Shown piece by piece: positions 46,578 through 60,167 of a stretch of 64,000 bases of DNA. How positions within the stretch are numbered: the stretch's first letter is position 1; each line of letters opens with the position of its first letter. Where the stretch lies: the NCBI GenBank assembly GCA_001599295.1, contig BCGN01000006.1:496001-560000 (forward strand). The letters are read 5' to 3'. Both the position numbers and the translations under genes were made by a program. This stretch comes from Sporopachydermia quercuum. Its lineage: Eukaryota > Ascomycota > Sporopachydermiomycetes > Sporopachydermiales > Sporopachydermiaceae. The notes beneath the pieces are model-generated. The model did not search any database. It saw only the letters and a list, made by a program, of their open reading frames with translations, and was not told the origin of the DNA.

Positions 46578-49500
46578 TGTGAAAATGTTATTCTCGATCT
46601 TTTTTTGTTTATAACGATACAAAAAATTGCAAGCTTTTCCGTTTCACTGAAGCTGAATTTTTTTTTCAGTATTTGATTATACTATGATAGTGTAATGCAA
46701 AATGGAGATGGTAACAATAGGAAATGAATGAATAGTATCGTTCAAATGAGTGGTAGTAGTTGTGTATGAATTTTATAAATTCAGAAGAATTACGACAATG
46801 GAGATTCAACTTGGTTTGACTTTGACCAGGCATTTGAAGGATATATATATTATTTCTGAAGTTTCTCCACGATTGTTTGACAAAAACCTTTAACTTTTTC
46901 TCGAACAAACGTTAATCTTACCACCCATTTCATTTAGAATTTCCATAGGTCCTTTTTGGGACTGAGGAACACTTAGCAACAGTGATCGAATCTTCTAATG
47001 AAATCACTAAGTGTCGATAAATAGGAAACTTTATCTAGCTTAACTTTACTTTAAGGTTGTATGTCTATTAACGTTTTTTAGTTACCTTGTCCAGAGGTAT
47101 TATTCGGATATTCTTCGTTTCTCGATTGTTCAAACCTTTTCCCAATTTAAAAATCGTAAGGCCATTGGATTACCTAATACGGCTTGGGCTGTACTAAAAT
47201 GGATTTTCATATAGAGTCATTTACTTAATGAGGTAATCACTTTTAAAAAAGTATAATCAATGGAACAATTGACCCTGAGTTGTTGGAACTTCCACTATAT
47301 ACATAAGTATACATAATAATTTTTGTGTATAAGTTTACGTATCATCTATCATGAAAGCTAATTAAATGTATGCATAAAGAATTAGTGGACAAAACTGTAC
47401 CTAATCAAGCCTCCTTCTATATTTATATCTCAATTCAGTTGTAATTGTTGCTGTTCCTGATCATGTGGACGGTAGAAAAAGTTCTACATCTCTTTTAACA
47501 CCACTCAAGTGAAATATTGAACTATGACATGATTACGGTGCCTGCAAATCTCACCCAACCTTCCTCATTTTGAGCTCGATATTATCTTCATCTTCCCTAA
47601 GCCTACAGTCCTATATTGGATGAATCAACTTACTCGAACCTACTAGAAAAGAGCTGGTTAGCTTATTTCAAAAAAGAAAAAGGAAACCAGATAATCATAT
47701 CATATAGCATGAACTTAAATGCTAGTCTTACATTGTAAGAAGAAAGTGTAGAATCCAGCAGCTACTACTTACTTAAATGAAACGATGAAAAGAGTTCACA
47801 GGCTAGTAGCTTTCAAAACTGTTCACTATACAGTGTATATCGAAGTAAATATTATAAATTTTCTAGTAATTGGCTGCCAACTAGCTTAATAGGAGTGGTA
47901 TTACATATTACTCATTGTGATGGAAAATATCACTTTGTTCCATAGAAAAGAGGTACATACATTTGTAGAAGTCTGGAAAAAGGTATTTTGGGTCTTCTTA
48001 ATTAGAAGAGAAGCCGACGTCTCATTTTGGGAGGTTTTATTGCCTGAATTACAGTTTGGGTAATGCTAGGCAAACCGGACTATGAAATATCAGTAACACT
48101 TCCTTATTTGGTAGAAGGCTTTTAAAGAACTAGATCAAATTACACTGTAATTTGATCTAAGACATATTGAAAAGTTTAATTAGCATGCAATAATATGCAG
48201 ATCTGGAGGTTAGAGGTCACAGGAATTGATTGAAGATTAAAATGGATTAAAAGAATTTGTGGCTTAAATTAATAGAAAGTTTATTACATTTCCATACATT
48301 CTTGGAAAAACTGTGACAAGACTTTAAAACAGAGTTTTAAAGAGAAGGGAATAAGGAACAACAGAGCAAAGAAAATCAATCAATTGAGTATGTACATAAG
48401 GACACATTAAGAGTTCTGGAATGTTAGATTGAAAAAAATCTTACATCTATTATATTAATTTCTTATGATTTACAATCACATTCGTTATACCAGCATACCC
48501 GTTTGTTCCTCCTACTTCAAACTATTTGTACTACTGATTTAAGTGAAAAACCCAAGCGTTGTTATTAAGGTTTTGTTCTTTCTAAATTGGTCCTAATTAT
48601 ATTGTTCTACCTTTCCCTACATAAAGCTCATTATTCTGAAAAGTTTATCAAAATGTCCTTATTTCCTACTTGGGAAGGACATTGCATTAACTGTCTTTAA
48701 AGGTTTGTCCCTTTTCTTACTTTAATTTGTCGTGTATTCCAATCTCAATTTCATTACCCAAAAAGGTAGCACATTCATGGAACTTTAATTTGGTAAGTTA
48801 ACGGTTTAAAGCTCCGATTTATCAGCTAAAATGGCGGCGGCTAAGTATTGGAGTTTGGAAAGTGGGTAAAACTAGTAATCTCAAATGGGCAACCCTCAGT
48901 TGTTTCCGCTGATATCATTAACTTTCTTTCAGCCTCTAGTTCAAGTTACAGATAAATTGAATCAAAGATTAATCTCATTAATTGGATCTCATTCACAAGC
49001 CTCCTAATTCATTATTTGTCTATTAAAACAGTTTATGGTTTTCTCGACTAAGCCCCAGCTCTCACCACTTCTCAGTATACAAACTTTATGACTGATAATC
49101 AAGCACGTAATCAAGCGCAGAATACTGAATCTTAATACCGTTTTAGGAAATTCAGAATCCGACACCTTAGTCCGGTTGAGTCAATTTTATCTGAGTCGTT
49201 GCAATCCACTAACTTTATTTACTAAACGGGTAATCAAATTGATTTTGCACAAGGAGAGCTTCACAATGTGTATTGTAAAATATTGTTTCATAATAGTTGC
49301 ATAGAAACTATTTTCAGGTACTTCCTCATCCTACAAAGTGTAATCAATAAATCGTTGATAACTTGATCCTAATATTAAATAAAGTCCTCAGTTTTTTCTC
49401 TTTTCTNATGTTTAAGTCGGGTTCGTTTGGTCTTACTATTTCTTTGATTCTGCATTCTTCTTGTTTAAGATTGTGAGAAAAATACATCTGAGGTGAGAGT

Positions 49501-52500
49501 AAAATAGACAATTGGTAAAACAATAGTTATCAAAAAATGTGAGACTCGATATAGTTCTCAGTTCATTCTAGCGGAGGAGGTTGAACTTGGCGACATTTGG
49601 GTACAGTGATACGCAAGTGAAATAATGGTTCTCATAAAATATAACTTTGGTAATAAATTGACCATATTTGAAGCATTTGAGACTCAGCACGACACCAAGA
49701 TTAGTAAACAACGAAAAAAGTCTTTCAAGTAGTTCTCATAGAGTTTATATTACCTTCACTCCTCATAATTGCATAGGGAAAGTCATTAGGGCCAAGGTTA
49801 TGCATTTTAGTATCTAGAACTGAAGTCTATCGGTTTCTTAATAGAGGCAGACTTAGGAGAAGCCTTTTTTGAAAAGAAAACAGTATTCTGGTGTTTCTTT
49901 AAAGTTTTTCAAACACCAATATATAGCGTTAAACCTTGTGTTAAATAATTAGTTAACATTTCATGAAACGAAATTAAATGGCAAGTGTTGACCGTAAAGC
50001 GCGACTGTAAGGCTAAAATCTGTAGATTGTACAGCTTTTGTAAAGCTAATGAAATAAATTTTAAGTTATTTTCAGATCTCAGAATAGCGACAGGATCCAA
50101 AGAACTATCTGTCACGCTGCAGGTGAAATGTTTTAACTATATTATCGATTGATACTATTTCGTACTCATCTCAAATATTTGAAACATTAGTTCTGTTAGC
50201 CTAAACGGTATTTGGGTGGTTGATGACTCCAGATTTGTGCAATTCCTTGCTCTTCTTGTTTATTCTAGCGGTCCTGTAATTTATAGTCCCTTAGTTTCAA
50301 TCCCCTACTTAGTGTTGAAAAACGATTTACTGGTGTCGCTAATGTCTAATACTTCCCAAGAAATTTCAAGGACGCTTACTGAAAAGAAATTACAAGGAAA
50401 GAAGTGAGAAGAAACTTTTAATGCTGACATCAAACTCTGATCCCCCGCAAATAAACAATAATGATAGAAAATCTTTANTGTCAACAAAGATCCACGCAGT
50501 TGTTTCGTTTCAATTGAAGGAGTTCTTTCAATTTCATTCGAATGAAAAATCGAGACCCAGGAACAGGCCAGTTAAAGTTATAAACTTGTCTCGGTCTTAC
50601 CTAATATGGTAGTATTTAATTTAACTCTATTTGGAACCACTTTTATTTCATAACCAATTTCAGATGTATTAGTTTAAATCTATTCCCAATGAGGATGAAG
50701 TTAATGTTCCTTGTCTTGGAATTCTTTGCAAGGTACAAGAACCACTTATATGACATGACATACAGATTCTCCCTTGAGCAATCGAGTTTCAAGAACCTTT
50801 AATTCTTCTGACAAATACGGTACAACACATCTAGTTAACTTTCAGTTAAGTTGAAGGAAGGGTTCTAATTATCTTACAGTTTCAACTTATCAAAGTAGTA
50901 GGTACTGCATTTAAACCTGTTGTACCCGTCAGTTTGTAGGCAGAACCATTGCTTTCTTTTTTTTTTTGTTTCCTTCACTCACTCATAACTCCATCAATTT
51001 TTATTCATTCGTATCATAGGTAATTTTTTGGATCATACTATCAGTTTTACTTAAGAGATACCAGGTATAAACCGAGAATTTTATATATTTAGAAGAATTT
51101 TGCATGACTCGAAAATTGTTGGAGGTTATCTGGGAATGAAATAATTATATTCAGCATAAAAACGTAAATTCGTTGATTTTGAAACAAAATAATTAAAACC
51201 AACCCTTTTAAAGTAATAACTCATTAAGCCTCCTTTTTTGATAGTTTTTTCCATTGTTTCTTTAGTAGATTTTAAGAAACAGCTTTATTTGAGCTTTTTA
51301 AACTTATCTATCGATAAGAGGCCTATGCGGTACAAATTTGTCCAGCCATTAAACAATTGACTTGAACGCAATTATTATTGTGTTTCGGAAACAAAAGTTG
51401 ATATAATTAAGTTTCATTAGGTTTTTTTCGTATCAACAAAAGACTCCTTCTCAAGCAGATTTGTCAAAAATTCGCCCACGAATCAACTTGTTGCATGTAT
51501 CATTGTAAATCTGCTTCTCACCAATTATAAACTACTCGTTCTGATTGCGGTTTCTAGTTAATGCAACAATTAATTTATACAAACCCTTGAATCAATAACA
51601 TCTCAGGGTGAATAAACAACTGGTGGGTCTCAACTCTTCACGTTCTAATGTAATTTTAAGATTTCCCAGCAATTATCATAAATCCGCAGGATTTCATAGA
51701 ACTTTACGAGTTTCATTGTCGATGTATTGTTTGCTATTTATGTTGTAATAAAGTTTGCTTTCCTAAATCAAAAAGTCCGATATATGTACGATACAGAATA
51801 TATATACGTATCTTAAGTGTCCACTACGTACGCAATTTTAACTTCAGCATAAAGTTGAGTGTCCGCTCTTTTATCGATTGACTCTAATGTTAAAAGTGTA
51901 GCCTCTTTTGGTGATGGCGAGCAAGCTAGTGATTACCTTTTATGGATAACTCAGAAGTTAGTTACTTATTTCAGCTACACAACCTCCTTACTTGTATTCT
52001 CCACTTCTTGAAAAAGAAGTACTAAACTACATAATTCTTCCAGAATTTAAGTGGATTTGGTGATTGGAAAACCTGCTCAAGTGAGTTTCTTTGACAGAAA
52101 TAATTGAATTGCTTCCCCCATGGAAAAGAAAACTAGTAAGCCTTTTTCCAAATTGAATGAAATACAATGATTGAAATTCTAGTTAAGGAAGAACATAATT
52201 CTAAGTCATTATTCCGTTTTTTAATTAGAATGAAGATGTACTATGTTTATGTTTTTTCTATAATCCAGTTTCCCTCAACTAGATATTGGAATGTCCAACT
52301 GCCGAATTGAGACTGTTGCTAAAAAGATTAGGATTTTCTCAGATNTTGAATTATGTTATTGATCCGAGATAGCACAACTGATTAGATATCTAGACGATTG
52401 ATTTCATGAGAGGACCAGTTCAAAAGAATGTCCAATATTAAAATCTATTTTTATTTATGAAAATCTTGCTGTCTGCAATTGAAATTATAAGGACTGGTTG

Positions 52501-55500
52501 AAACAAAATATACGCAATAGCTCTATAATTACTCAATTGTGAAGTAGTGGAGCTTCAAATCTGAAGCGGTCAGAATTCAGAGTATTCAGAGTCGATATTA
52601 GAGTTTGTAAACGAAACACGAAAGTTATGATATCCTTAACCAAAAAATAAGCAATGTAACAGAAATCAAGTTTTCGAGAAGAAAGAATCCCAGCCGTGGA
52701 TCAAGATGCTTTAACGGACTGGCAGGTACTGAATCTATTTCGAACAACCTCAAGATGTGAAGATTGTCCACTGAATATTCTTCAATCGCTGAAGCTGTAC
52801 TTGGCTCTCACCCCCCTAGTATATTATCTTTTCGGATTGCTCAGTATAAACTATCTCGGCAATTCAAAGTGATAAATGCTGAATGGCTGCGATTGTTGAA
52901 GTGAATGGAAGTAACTCAAAATTGATACGGTTTACTTACTTTAAGGTCCCTAAACTGTATCGTCGATCAACTTATATTAGTAGTTGAGATGAGGAAAAAC
53001 TGGTTTCGATAATAAAATAATAATAATACAAATGAGGTGTTTCTTTGCTCCATAAGATACGGCTCTTAAGAATCACCAGCAACATCTAAAAGAATATAAC
53101 CCTCTGTTCTGGTAGTATATAAAACTCTTTATCTTATTGACACTTTACTTCATTCTACTGTCCATCTTCCAATCAGAATCATTCGAAATATTATTATTGG
53201 CATTTTCGGTTACTACCATAATGAGTTACTCATAAAACTCCTATAATCAGGCGTCGAACAAGGGGTGCTCGTAGTTTTCATATTATTTTACTAATTGAGT
53301 TTTTTCAGCTGAACATTCATAGATTAACAATACCCGTTCTGGTTGATTGTTCTCACAGCGATTGTCACAATGACATTACCTCAATATCCTCTCTGGGAAT
53401 TTCCCGAAGATCTCACCCCTTCATAACAACTCATCCAACTGTGGCTTTGTTTTTTCAATTGTATAAATGTTTCCTTTAACAGTCAATACTCAACTTTAAC
53501 TGGCCTAATTAACTAACTTAGCAGTATGAGGGTAAATAACTTCCGTTTAAGGAATACTTTAGCTTTTCTCAAGCATTTGCTTTGAGAAGCCTTTATATGA
53601 GCCACATCAAAGCTATGAAACAATTGATGATCAGTTGAGTGGCTACTAGTGTTGTTTTTCAGTATCTAGATTGGACTGTAAGGAATTGGACAGGTAGCTA
53701 TTAGGTATCTTTCTTGTACGCCTGTAAATGGTTAATCTTCCTGTAATTGGACCGTAGTAATCGTGAGATCAAATAAGCATTTTTTTTCTGAATCATGACC
53801 AAAACTGATCAATGAACCCAAATCATCNCCACGCAATCATCACGCTAATAAAGGAGGTAGCCANAGCGCATTCCCTTACACTAAGCAATGACATCAACGG
53901 TTAACCAATTAGTAAACAATCAATTTATACCCATTTCCAATTAGAAGGCTATTTCGATCCTGTGAGAAGGCTTCTCCTCCCATGAATCCCCATTTCTTCT
54001 TTGGTTTTNGACAGGTACGGGGTATCACATGTTCATTTCCACTGGAATGTGGTAATTAAATATTTCGCTCACAGTAATAGAGTAAACCTTCATGTTTGTT
54101 TCATGTCGTGAAAATAAGAGTTCGATACAATGTTAGATGTTAGACAAGTCTTCTCTGTATCAAAGAACATNAATTTGGAATTTTGAACTGTCTAATTTTA
54201 ATCCTAGTTGCTACATCCGTTAATTGGTTAATGGCTGAAGAAGATATGAAAGGGAGGTGAAGGGACTTATCTGTCTGCGATGATGGTAACTGTTCACGAA
54301 TAGTTCAAATATCTACAATTTACTACATAGGATTTTATATCAAAGCTGAAAAATAATTCGATTCATCTGTGACATCAATTATACATTCAGAGTAACGCTC
54401 CAATCCCATGTGTAGTAAAATTCTAAATATTTTGTTTTATTAATCATCATTCAACTAACGCACAAGTGTAAAAGATCATCTTACTATCTAATCTGTCATG
54501 TCAATAAATTACAGTTGCTGGTACTCACTGACNATGCTATACTTCTAATAGGAATCAACCCTGGATAGAACTATATAGATTCTTTATACTAACTCCACAG
54601 TTTCCATCTCACTCCTTGTTCTCATCGCATAAACCTCCTGCATGATACTAAAGTGTATTCCAGTAAACGTCATCGCATATTTCTCTAATCAGATGAACAA
54701 AAACGCTTATTTCACGTACTGTCTAGACATGAAAGACTTGATTGCTGTTGTTGTAGAATTAATTATCTGTTTTACTCTCTTTTCTCATTCATATCAATAA
54801 ATTTTCTCTCAGAACTCTAGCAAACATCCCCAATAGCTTTTCTCTTTATTCATTTTACCAACCTTCCCCACTCCTATCTCCTCTATGATTCTGTCTCCTC
54901 TCATTTTACCTCATCACCTCATCATTCAGTCTATTTATCTATTATCATCATCACCAAAACGGTTTGTGGATTTATCACCAAATAGAGAAATCAAAACAAT
55001 ATACCCTATTGGGAACTCGCACTCATTAACGCAGAACCTTAACCAGGAAAAATAACAAACTTTACATTTTGCAGGTTGTGAGAATTTCAATTAAAAATTC
55101 CTNTGTTTTGAACAGGTTTTGATTCCTTTGTTTCTTTGCCTTTTATATCCACTGATCACTTTGTTCAAACAGTGTTTTCTGGCGAAAGTAGAATGGGAAA
55201 GCTTGGTTAACAATTGTTCTTCCGATTGATTGAACTCGATTGGTATTATAGCTTTAACCACTTCACGAACGGTAAAATATGAACTCAACCCTTTGATCAG
55301 AAGAGAGTTTGTTTATACACACTGAACGCGAGATCATTTTGGTTTCTTATCATAGCAGATCAAATTACAGAAAAGTAATGATCCAAAAAGCTGCTGTTTG
55401 TTACTATAAACAAGCAGATTTGAACTGAACTCGCTTACTTATTATCTGAGAAACGTTCTTTTCAACAAAGTCTAAATCACGCCAGCAATTCAAATTATGG

Positions 55501-55637
55501 TAATAGATTCTGATTCAGCTGTTGAGAGTTCAATCAAATTAGACGTTATCACTTAACTCCATCAGCTCTGAGTCAAAAACATCAAATAAAACATAATCAC
55601 GGACATATATACCTACTATTTTCAATAGCTCGCTACC
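46578..55637. other. 9-kb divergent gene desert
   Basis: Region upstream of both the Ada/AraC gene (-) and KIN4 (+). Only short open frames (for example minus 46666-46908, plus 50216-50407 and 50421-50612, minus 55091-55288), none recognised. Contains a 29-bp near-perfect palindrome at 48131-48159 and a TACTAAC-plus-CCACAG intron-3'-end lookalike at 54587-54600 on the KIN4 strand. Ns at 49407, 50478, 52345, 53828, 53864, 54009, 54171, 54533 and 55103. No tRNA internal promoter was found by eye. Confidence 0.5.
48131..48159. repeat. 29-bp palindrome, 14-bp perfect arms
   Basis: TAGATCAAATTACA (48131-48144), a single central C, then its exact reverse complement TGTAATTTGATCTA (48146-48159). 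Non-coding; nearest gene start is the Ada/AraC ATG, 1.55 kb away. Confidence 0.95.
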
Positions 55638-58600
55638 ATGTCGAGATCCTCTGTTGATTTCAATCCTGGCAGCAGCCAATCAAGTCACTCTCGGCATCAA
55701 TCAATGAGCATTCCTATTACATCAAGTGAAACGAATGCAACCCCTAGAAGTCATTCAAGATCACAATCTGCCAATAAATATGATACATACGGAGCTCAGA
55801 ATTCTATTGATTCAAACTCATCCAATGCTATTCCATCCACAACAGTACATACTCCTATTAGTAGCAGTAGTACACATCAGAAACATTCATCTTTATCTTC
55901 CTCCTCAATGTTTCAAAAAGGCAAAAGAGCACAATATGTTCGTTTTGGTCACTATATTCTAGGATCAACACTTGGCGAAGGTGAGTTTGGCAAAGTTAAG
56001 CTTGCATGGAAGAAAAGTGATGGAGAATTCCAAGCATCACAAGTTGCCATCAAGCTAATCAGGAGAGACTCAATACCACCAGGTTCTGAAAGAGAAAACA
56101 AAGTGTTTAGAGAAATCAATGCATTGAGAAAATTATCACATCCAAATATTGTTGGATTGGAAGAAGTGATAAAGAATGATAAATTTGTTGGCATTGTATT
56201 GGAATATGCATCAGGTGGAGAACTTTTTGATTATATTTTATCTCATAAGTACCTGAAAGACACAATCGCTTGCAAACTGTTTGCACAACTAGTGTCAGGA
56301 GTGGATTATATGCATTCAAAAGGTATAATCCATCGTGATCTTAAATTGGAGAATTTGCTGTTGGATAAACATAAGAACATCATAATCAGTGATTTTGGAT
56401 TTGTCAATTCATTTAAACTATCAACTGGAGTTGATTTGATGAAGACAAGNTGCGGATCACCATGTTATGCTGCTCCAGAATTAGTTGTATCAGCAGAGAA
56501 GTACCACGGTAAAAAGGTTGACATTTGGAGTTGTGGTGTTATTCTCTATGCAATGTTAGCAGGCTACTTGCCGTTTGACGATGATCCAAATAATCCAGAC
56601 GGTTCTAATATTGCCCAACTATACCAATATATCCTTTCAACTCCATTGACATTTCCTGATCATGTTCAACCAATGTCCAGAGATCTAATAAGAAAACTAT
56701 TAGTCGCCAATCCTAGAAAGAGAGTTACACTGCAGGCAGTGAAATCCCATCGTTGGTTAGCACCTTATGGTAAACTATTATCAATTACTGCGAAACAATG
56801 GGATCAGAATTATTCAATTGCTAAACAGCAGATCAACCATTTCAATTCAACCCAATTTGTCCAAAACATACACAAAGCATCTAATAATAACCAAACCTCT
56901 TCAACAAAGATTTCTCCTCATGGTTTTATTCCTTCTACTATTAACTCCAATACTGCAGATAGAAGATATTCTTTGATTGAAACAAGCCTAAACTCTTCTC
57001 AAGTAAGATCTTTAGGTTATGGTCTTGGAGCTGATACTGCATTCAGTTCAAATAGCCAAACAAATCATAAACATTTCAACGGTGTGTCACATAATGATTT
57101 ACCTGCAACACGCTCGTCGTCGTCTAACTATATGAGATCAGGTCCTGCACTACCATATACGTCCTCTTCACATGCTATTGTTATTCCCTCTAGTCAATCA
57201 AGTTCAAGTATCAGCGTTGATTTGAAAGCAAGTGGTATTAATGACGTTGCTTCTGTTACTAGTTTTGACTCTCGCCTATCTCAAACATACTATACGCCAC
57301 CCTTGTCATCTTCAGCTACATTTGATTCTTTACCAGTTGTCAATCAACAGGGAAATAGTCCAAGGGGTAATATTCCTAAGTCAGCTACTAGTAGTGCTTT
57401 ATCGCCGTTGGCGAGTAATGGTAACGCCAATGCTAATGACACTTCTTCTGACTCTTATAATAAACAAAACTACAAACATACCAGACATCAGTCAGTTATC
57501 TCAGTCCCTACATTCACTTCAGGAAATACATCATCACATTTCTCTTCTGCAAGTGAAGCTTTACTTGCATTAGCAAATGCTGCAGATAAAGCTCAAGCAT
57601 TGGCTCATTTGAGAAATCAGCAGAGTCAACACCGGACTAGTACTGTCGGTTCTAATAATTCTCTTGCGACTGCTAGTTCATTTCATGGACAAAATGCGAC
57701 TCCGACTACTACAAGAAGACATTCGATTCATGGTCCTGCACCTGTCTTCTCGTCTACCAATATTATTTCAATTGACACTGAAAGTCCAACTACTACTGGT
57801 AATGACTCAGACAGTTCCAAGAAAAAATCAGTGGTTGATAAGTTATTACAACTAGATGATAAAGAAATTGAACTACAGCCACAACAACGTCAACACAACA
57901 AATCAAAAATTCTGCCTAGACTTCCGGGTCCTGGAACAAGAAAACCAAGGCCTACTTCTTACAATCCTGCTTATTTCTCTCAGCCTTACAGTGTTGATAA
58001 ACACTCTGAATCTAATGATTCGATTCTCTCTATCACCGATAGTTATACTAGAAGAATTGATCGTTTTGATGTTAAAAGAGAATCAATCTATGAAAGCGAA
58101 ATGGAAAACGATGAATTTAAAACTGGAACTGAAAATGACAGAGAAAATGAATTCACGATCAGTAATAACTCAATCGTTGGAATTAATTCCGGAAACGTGT
58201 CTACGAGTACTGTCAACTCTTCTGGTAACAACAGTTATATTACCAATAGACCGAATGGTCCTCGGCCAATGGTCAGCAATAATTCTAGTAGTAACTACTC
58301 TGAAGACTTCAAACCTTTGAGGTTATTATCAAGAGTTGGCTCTGCTGCTGATGACGACACTTTCATTCAAACAAATGACAATAATAATGATAAGACTTTA
58401 AGTACTATCATCAATGGTATCGAAAATTTAGGCGCTAACAGCTCGAGTAGCAGATTGGCAGAGCCCTCTGCAGCTGCGATCAATTCAACAAAGAGTATTG
58501 ATGATGATCTTATATCAACAGTTTCCAGATCGTCTCAAATTACAAAATATTCAAGAGCATCTAAAGGTTCCAAAGGTTCTAAAACTGGTTTACAGAGCAC

Positions 58601-59228
58601 CAAATCAAGCAAAAAGGAGCCTCCAATCGCTAAAGGTAAATCCAATAGATATAGTATGTCAGAAGTTTTGTTTGATAAGCTATTTGGTTCCAGTAGTAAT
58701 ATCAATTCCCATGATAATTCTACTACTCATCATAAGAAAAGATTCAGCTTCTTGGGATTCAGTACTGCTGAAGAGAGCAAGGACATTGTTAATGCCAATA
58801 CGAAGGAAGCGTCACCTGCAGGCAACACTGTACCAAAAACGCAAGGCGCTCTTATGCAGTCCAAGGTTGATCCACACAACCAGGTACAACAATCATCAAC
58901 AAGTAGAATATACAGCAACTCTATTACCCCAAACTCTTCTTCTGGTTCAAGAATTTTGGAACCTTCAACAAGAAGCAATTTACCATCAACTCCTACCAAC
59001 GTAATAGCAATGTATTCAGGGCTTGATGAAAATAGAACCAGGGAGAATGTCAAGGATGGATCCTTGAATCAAAGGGTGCTGAATGATAACGTATATTGTA
59101 AATCAAATAGAAGCAGCGCTAATAAGACGGTCAACGATGTAACGAAACCATCGAGCAAATCAAAGAACAGCCAAACTACTAAAAAAGTGATGGATTTCTT
59201 CAAAAGGAGAAGTAAGATTATCAGTTAA
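55638..59228 (+). CDS. KIN4: Ser/Thr protein kinase, KIN4/FRK1 type
   Basis: In S. cerevisiae Kin4 is the spindle-position-checkpoint kinase that blocks mitotic exit. The 1196-residue product (S. cerevisiae Kin4 is 800) begins with a Ser-rich region. The kinase domain at about 100-375 has the P-loop [12 protein letters not shown] lysine Lys139 (VAIKLIRRD), HRDLKLEN with Asp234, DFGFVN with Asp252 and MKT[15 protein letters not shown]. [20 protein letters not shown] is nearly identical to yeast Kin4. The long tail is Ser/Asn-rich and disordered; it ends [16 protein letters not shown], a short basic motif I recognise from Kin4-like proteins. An N at 56450 hides the third base of the activation-loop codon before CGSP (AGN, Ser or Arg; family residue Ser). 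Paralogs Kin4 and Frk1 arose within Saccharomycetaceae, so this is the pre-duplication form. Confidence 0.9.
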   Translation: MSRSSVDFNPGSSQSSHSRHQSMSIPITSSETNATPRSHSRSQSANKYDTYGAQNSIDSNSSNAIPSTTVHTPISSSSTHQKHSSLSSSSMFQKGKRAQYVRFGHYILGSTLGEGEFGKVKLAWKKSDGEFQASQVAIKLIRRDSIPPGSERENKVFREINALRKLSHPNIVGLEEVIKNDKFVGIVLEYASGGELFDYILSHKYLKDTIACKLFAQLVSGVDYMHSKGIIHRDLKLENLLLDKHKNIIISDFGFVNSFKLSTGVDLMKTXCGSPCYAAPELVVSAEKYHGKKVDIWSCGVILYAMLAGYLPFDDDPNNPDGSNIAQLYQYILSTPLTFPDHVQPMSRDLIRKLLVANPRKRVTLQAVKSHRWLAPYGKLLSITAKQWDQNYSIAKQQINHFNSTQFVQNIHKASNNNQTSSTKISPHGFIPSTINSNTADRRYSLIETSLNSSQVRSLGYGLGADTAFSSNSQTNHKHFNGVSHNDLPATRSSSSNYMRSGPALPYTSSSHAIVIPSSQSSSSISVDLKASGINDVASVTSFDSRLSQTYYTPPLSSSATFDSLPVVNQQGNSPRGNIPKSATSSALSPLASNGNANANDTSSDSYNKQNYKHTRHQSVISVPTFTSGNTSSHFSSASEALLALANAADKAQALAHLRNQQSQHRTSTVGSNNSLATASSFHGQNATPTTTRRHSIHGPAPVFSSTNIISIDTESPTTTGNDSDSSKKKSVVDKLLQLDDKEIELQPQQRQHNKSKILPRLPGPGTRKPRPTSYNPAYFSQPYSVDKHSESNDSILSITDSYTRRIDRFDVKRESIYESEMENDEFKTGTENDRENEFTISNNSIVGINSGNVSTSTVNSSGNNSYITNRPNGPRPMVSNNSSSNYSEDFKPLRLLSRVGSAADDDTFIQTNDNNNDKTLSTIINGIENLGANSSSSRLAEPSAAAINSTKSIDDDLISTVSRSSQITKYSRASKGSKGSKTGLQSTKSSKKEPPIAKGKSNRYSMSEVLFDKLFGSSSNINSHDNSTTHHKKRFSFLGFSTAEESKDIVNANTKEASPAGNTVPKTQGALMQSKVDPHNQVQQSSTSRIYSNSITPNSSSGSRILEPSTRSNLPSTPTNVIAMYSGLDENRTRENVKDGSLNQRVLNDNVYCKSNRSSANKTVNDVTKPSSKSKNSQTTKKVMDFFKRRSKIIS

Positions 59229-60167
59229 ATTGAGTGAGGTTTCATAATTGATGTGGTGTTGAGATGCATTAGTAGAACTCTCAATGAATACTCATTTTCT
59301 CATCTTACTATATTTTTTCCTTTTTGCTTTTCTGTGCATGATTTTATATGTTTGTTTTATCAGGATGATTATAAGTATTTTTATAAGTATAAGTATAAAA
59401 TGACATTAGCTAGCTTAATGGTTAACTTTGGGAATGGATTATTTATTAATTTATGGAGACCTGTGGGTACAATATTCTGACAAGAGTTNGTAAGAGTTTA
59501 AGATGTAGACAAACAAAGAAGGAACCAATTTCCTACTAATAGGTCGGATTATACTTCCGATAAATATTTGGAAAACATTATCTTTTACGTAGGAGCATAA
59601 AAAATGTGTAACTCCCGGTAACGGTATCTAGCATCTTTGTTTCAATAGAAAATGCGACAGATATTTGGCATCACATTTATCTTTTTTTCTTTTTTTCGTT
59701 TTTTGATGAAGTTCTTTCTAACCATCCTGCTATCGCGGTTCCGTTTTCTGGTCTTCTGGCTTATAACAAACAGTAACAAATCCTACCACTTCTCTTTTAC
59801 AATCAAAACAATCAAGCGTCAGATAATTCTATGATATTGTTCACTTTATTTGTTTTCTCAATGCTGCCGCCGTCTAATATTTATGTTCTCATTCTCTTGT
59901 GATATACACGATACATCAAATTTTCCCCCAGTACAGAATTTAAATACACCTTTGAATGTTTTATTCCCNTGAATCCAAAAACAAAAAATGATATACAGTC
60001 CTAAAGAAAACAAATGCAACCAATATTAAATAACATAATACCAAAAGTTGACAACGATTAAGTTGATTTGATATAGTTAATTAGCAAGACTTGACTTGCC
60101 TTGCCTCTATTGACGACTATATTCATGTTTCAACTTCACCAATCTCCTCTTCCATTTTAATTGTACC
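59229..60167. other. Convergent intergenic region KIN4 / NDUFA1
   Basis: About 940 bp, AT-rich, Ns at 59489 and 59969. Short open frames (59253-59480, 59652-59834) look like chance. Nothing else was seen. Confidence 0.5.

Noticed and set aside
47280-47330. TGTTGGAACTTCC start reminiscent of an LTR end
   Set aside because: No matching second end, target-site duplication or retroelement coding sequence could be found.
39370-49239. Shared 19-mer with one mismatch (ACTAAAYGGGTAATCAAAT) at 39370-39388 and 49221-49239, as possible repeat-family members
   Set aside because: In 64 kb of AT-rich DNA a 19-mer pair with one mismatch is expected about once by chance, and similarity does not extend into the flanks.
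50216-50612. Two adjacent plus-strand open frames of 63 codons in the divergent desert
   Set aside because: No recognisable domain, no good splice signals joining them, and length is within chance for AT-rich intergenic DNA.
55091-55288. Minus-strand 65-codon frame with a helix-turn-helix look (FTVREVVKAI)
   Set aside because: No ATG start, contains an N, and no family match. Not enough to call a gene.
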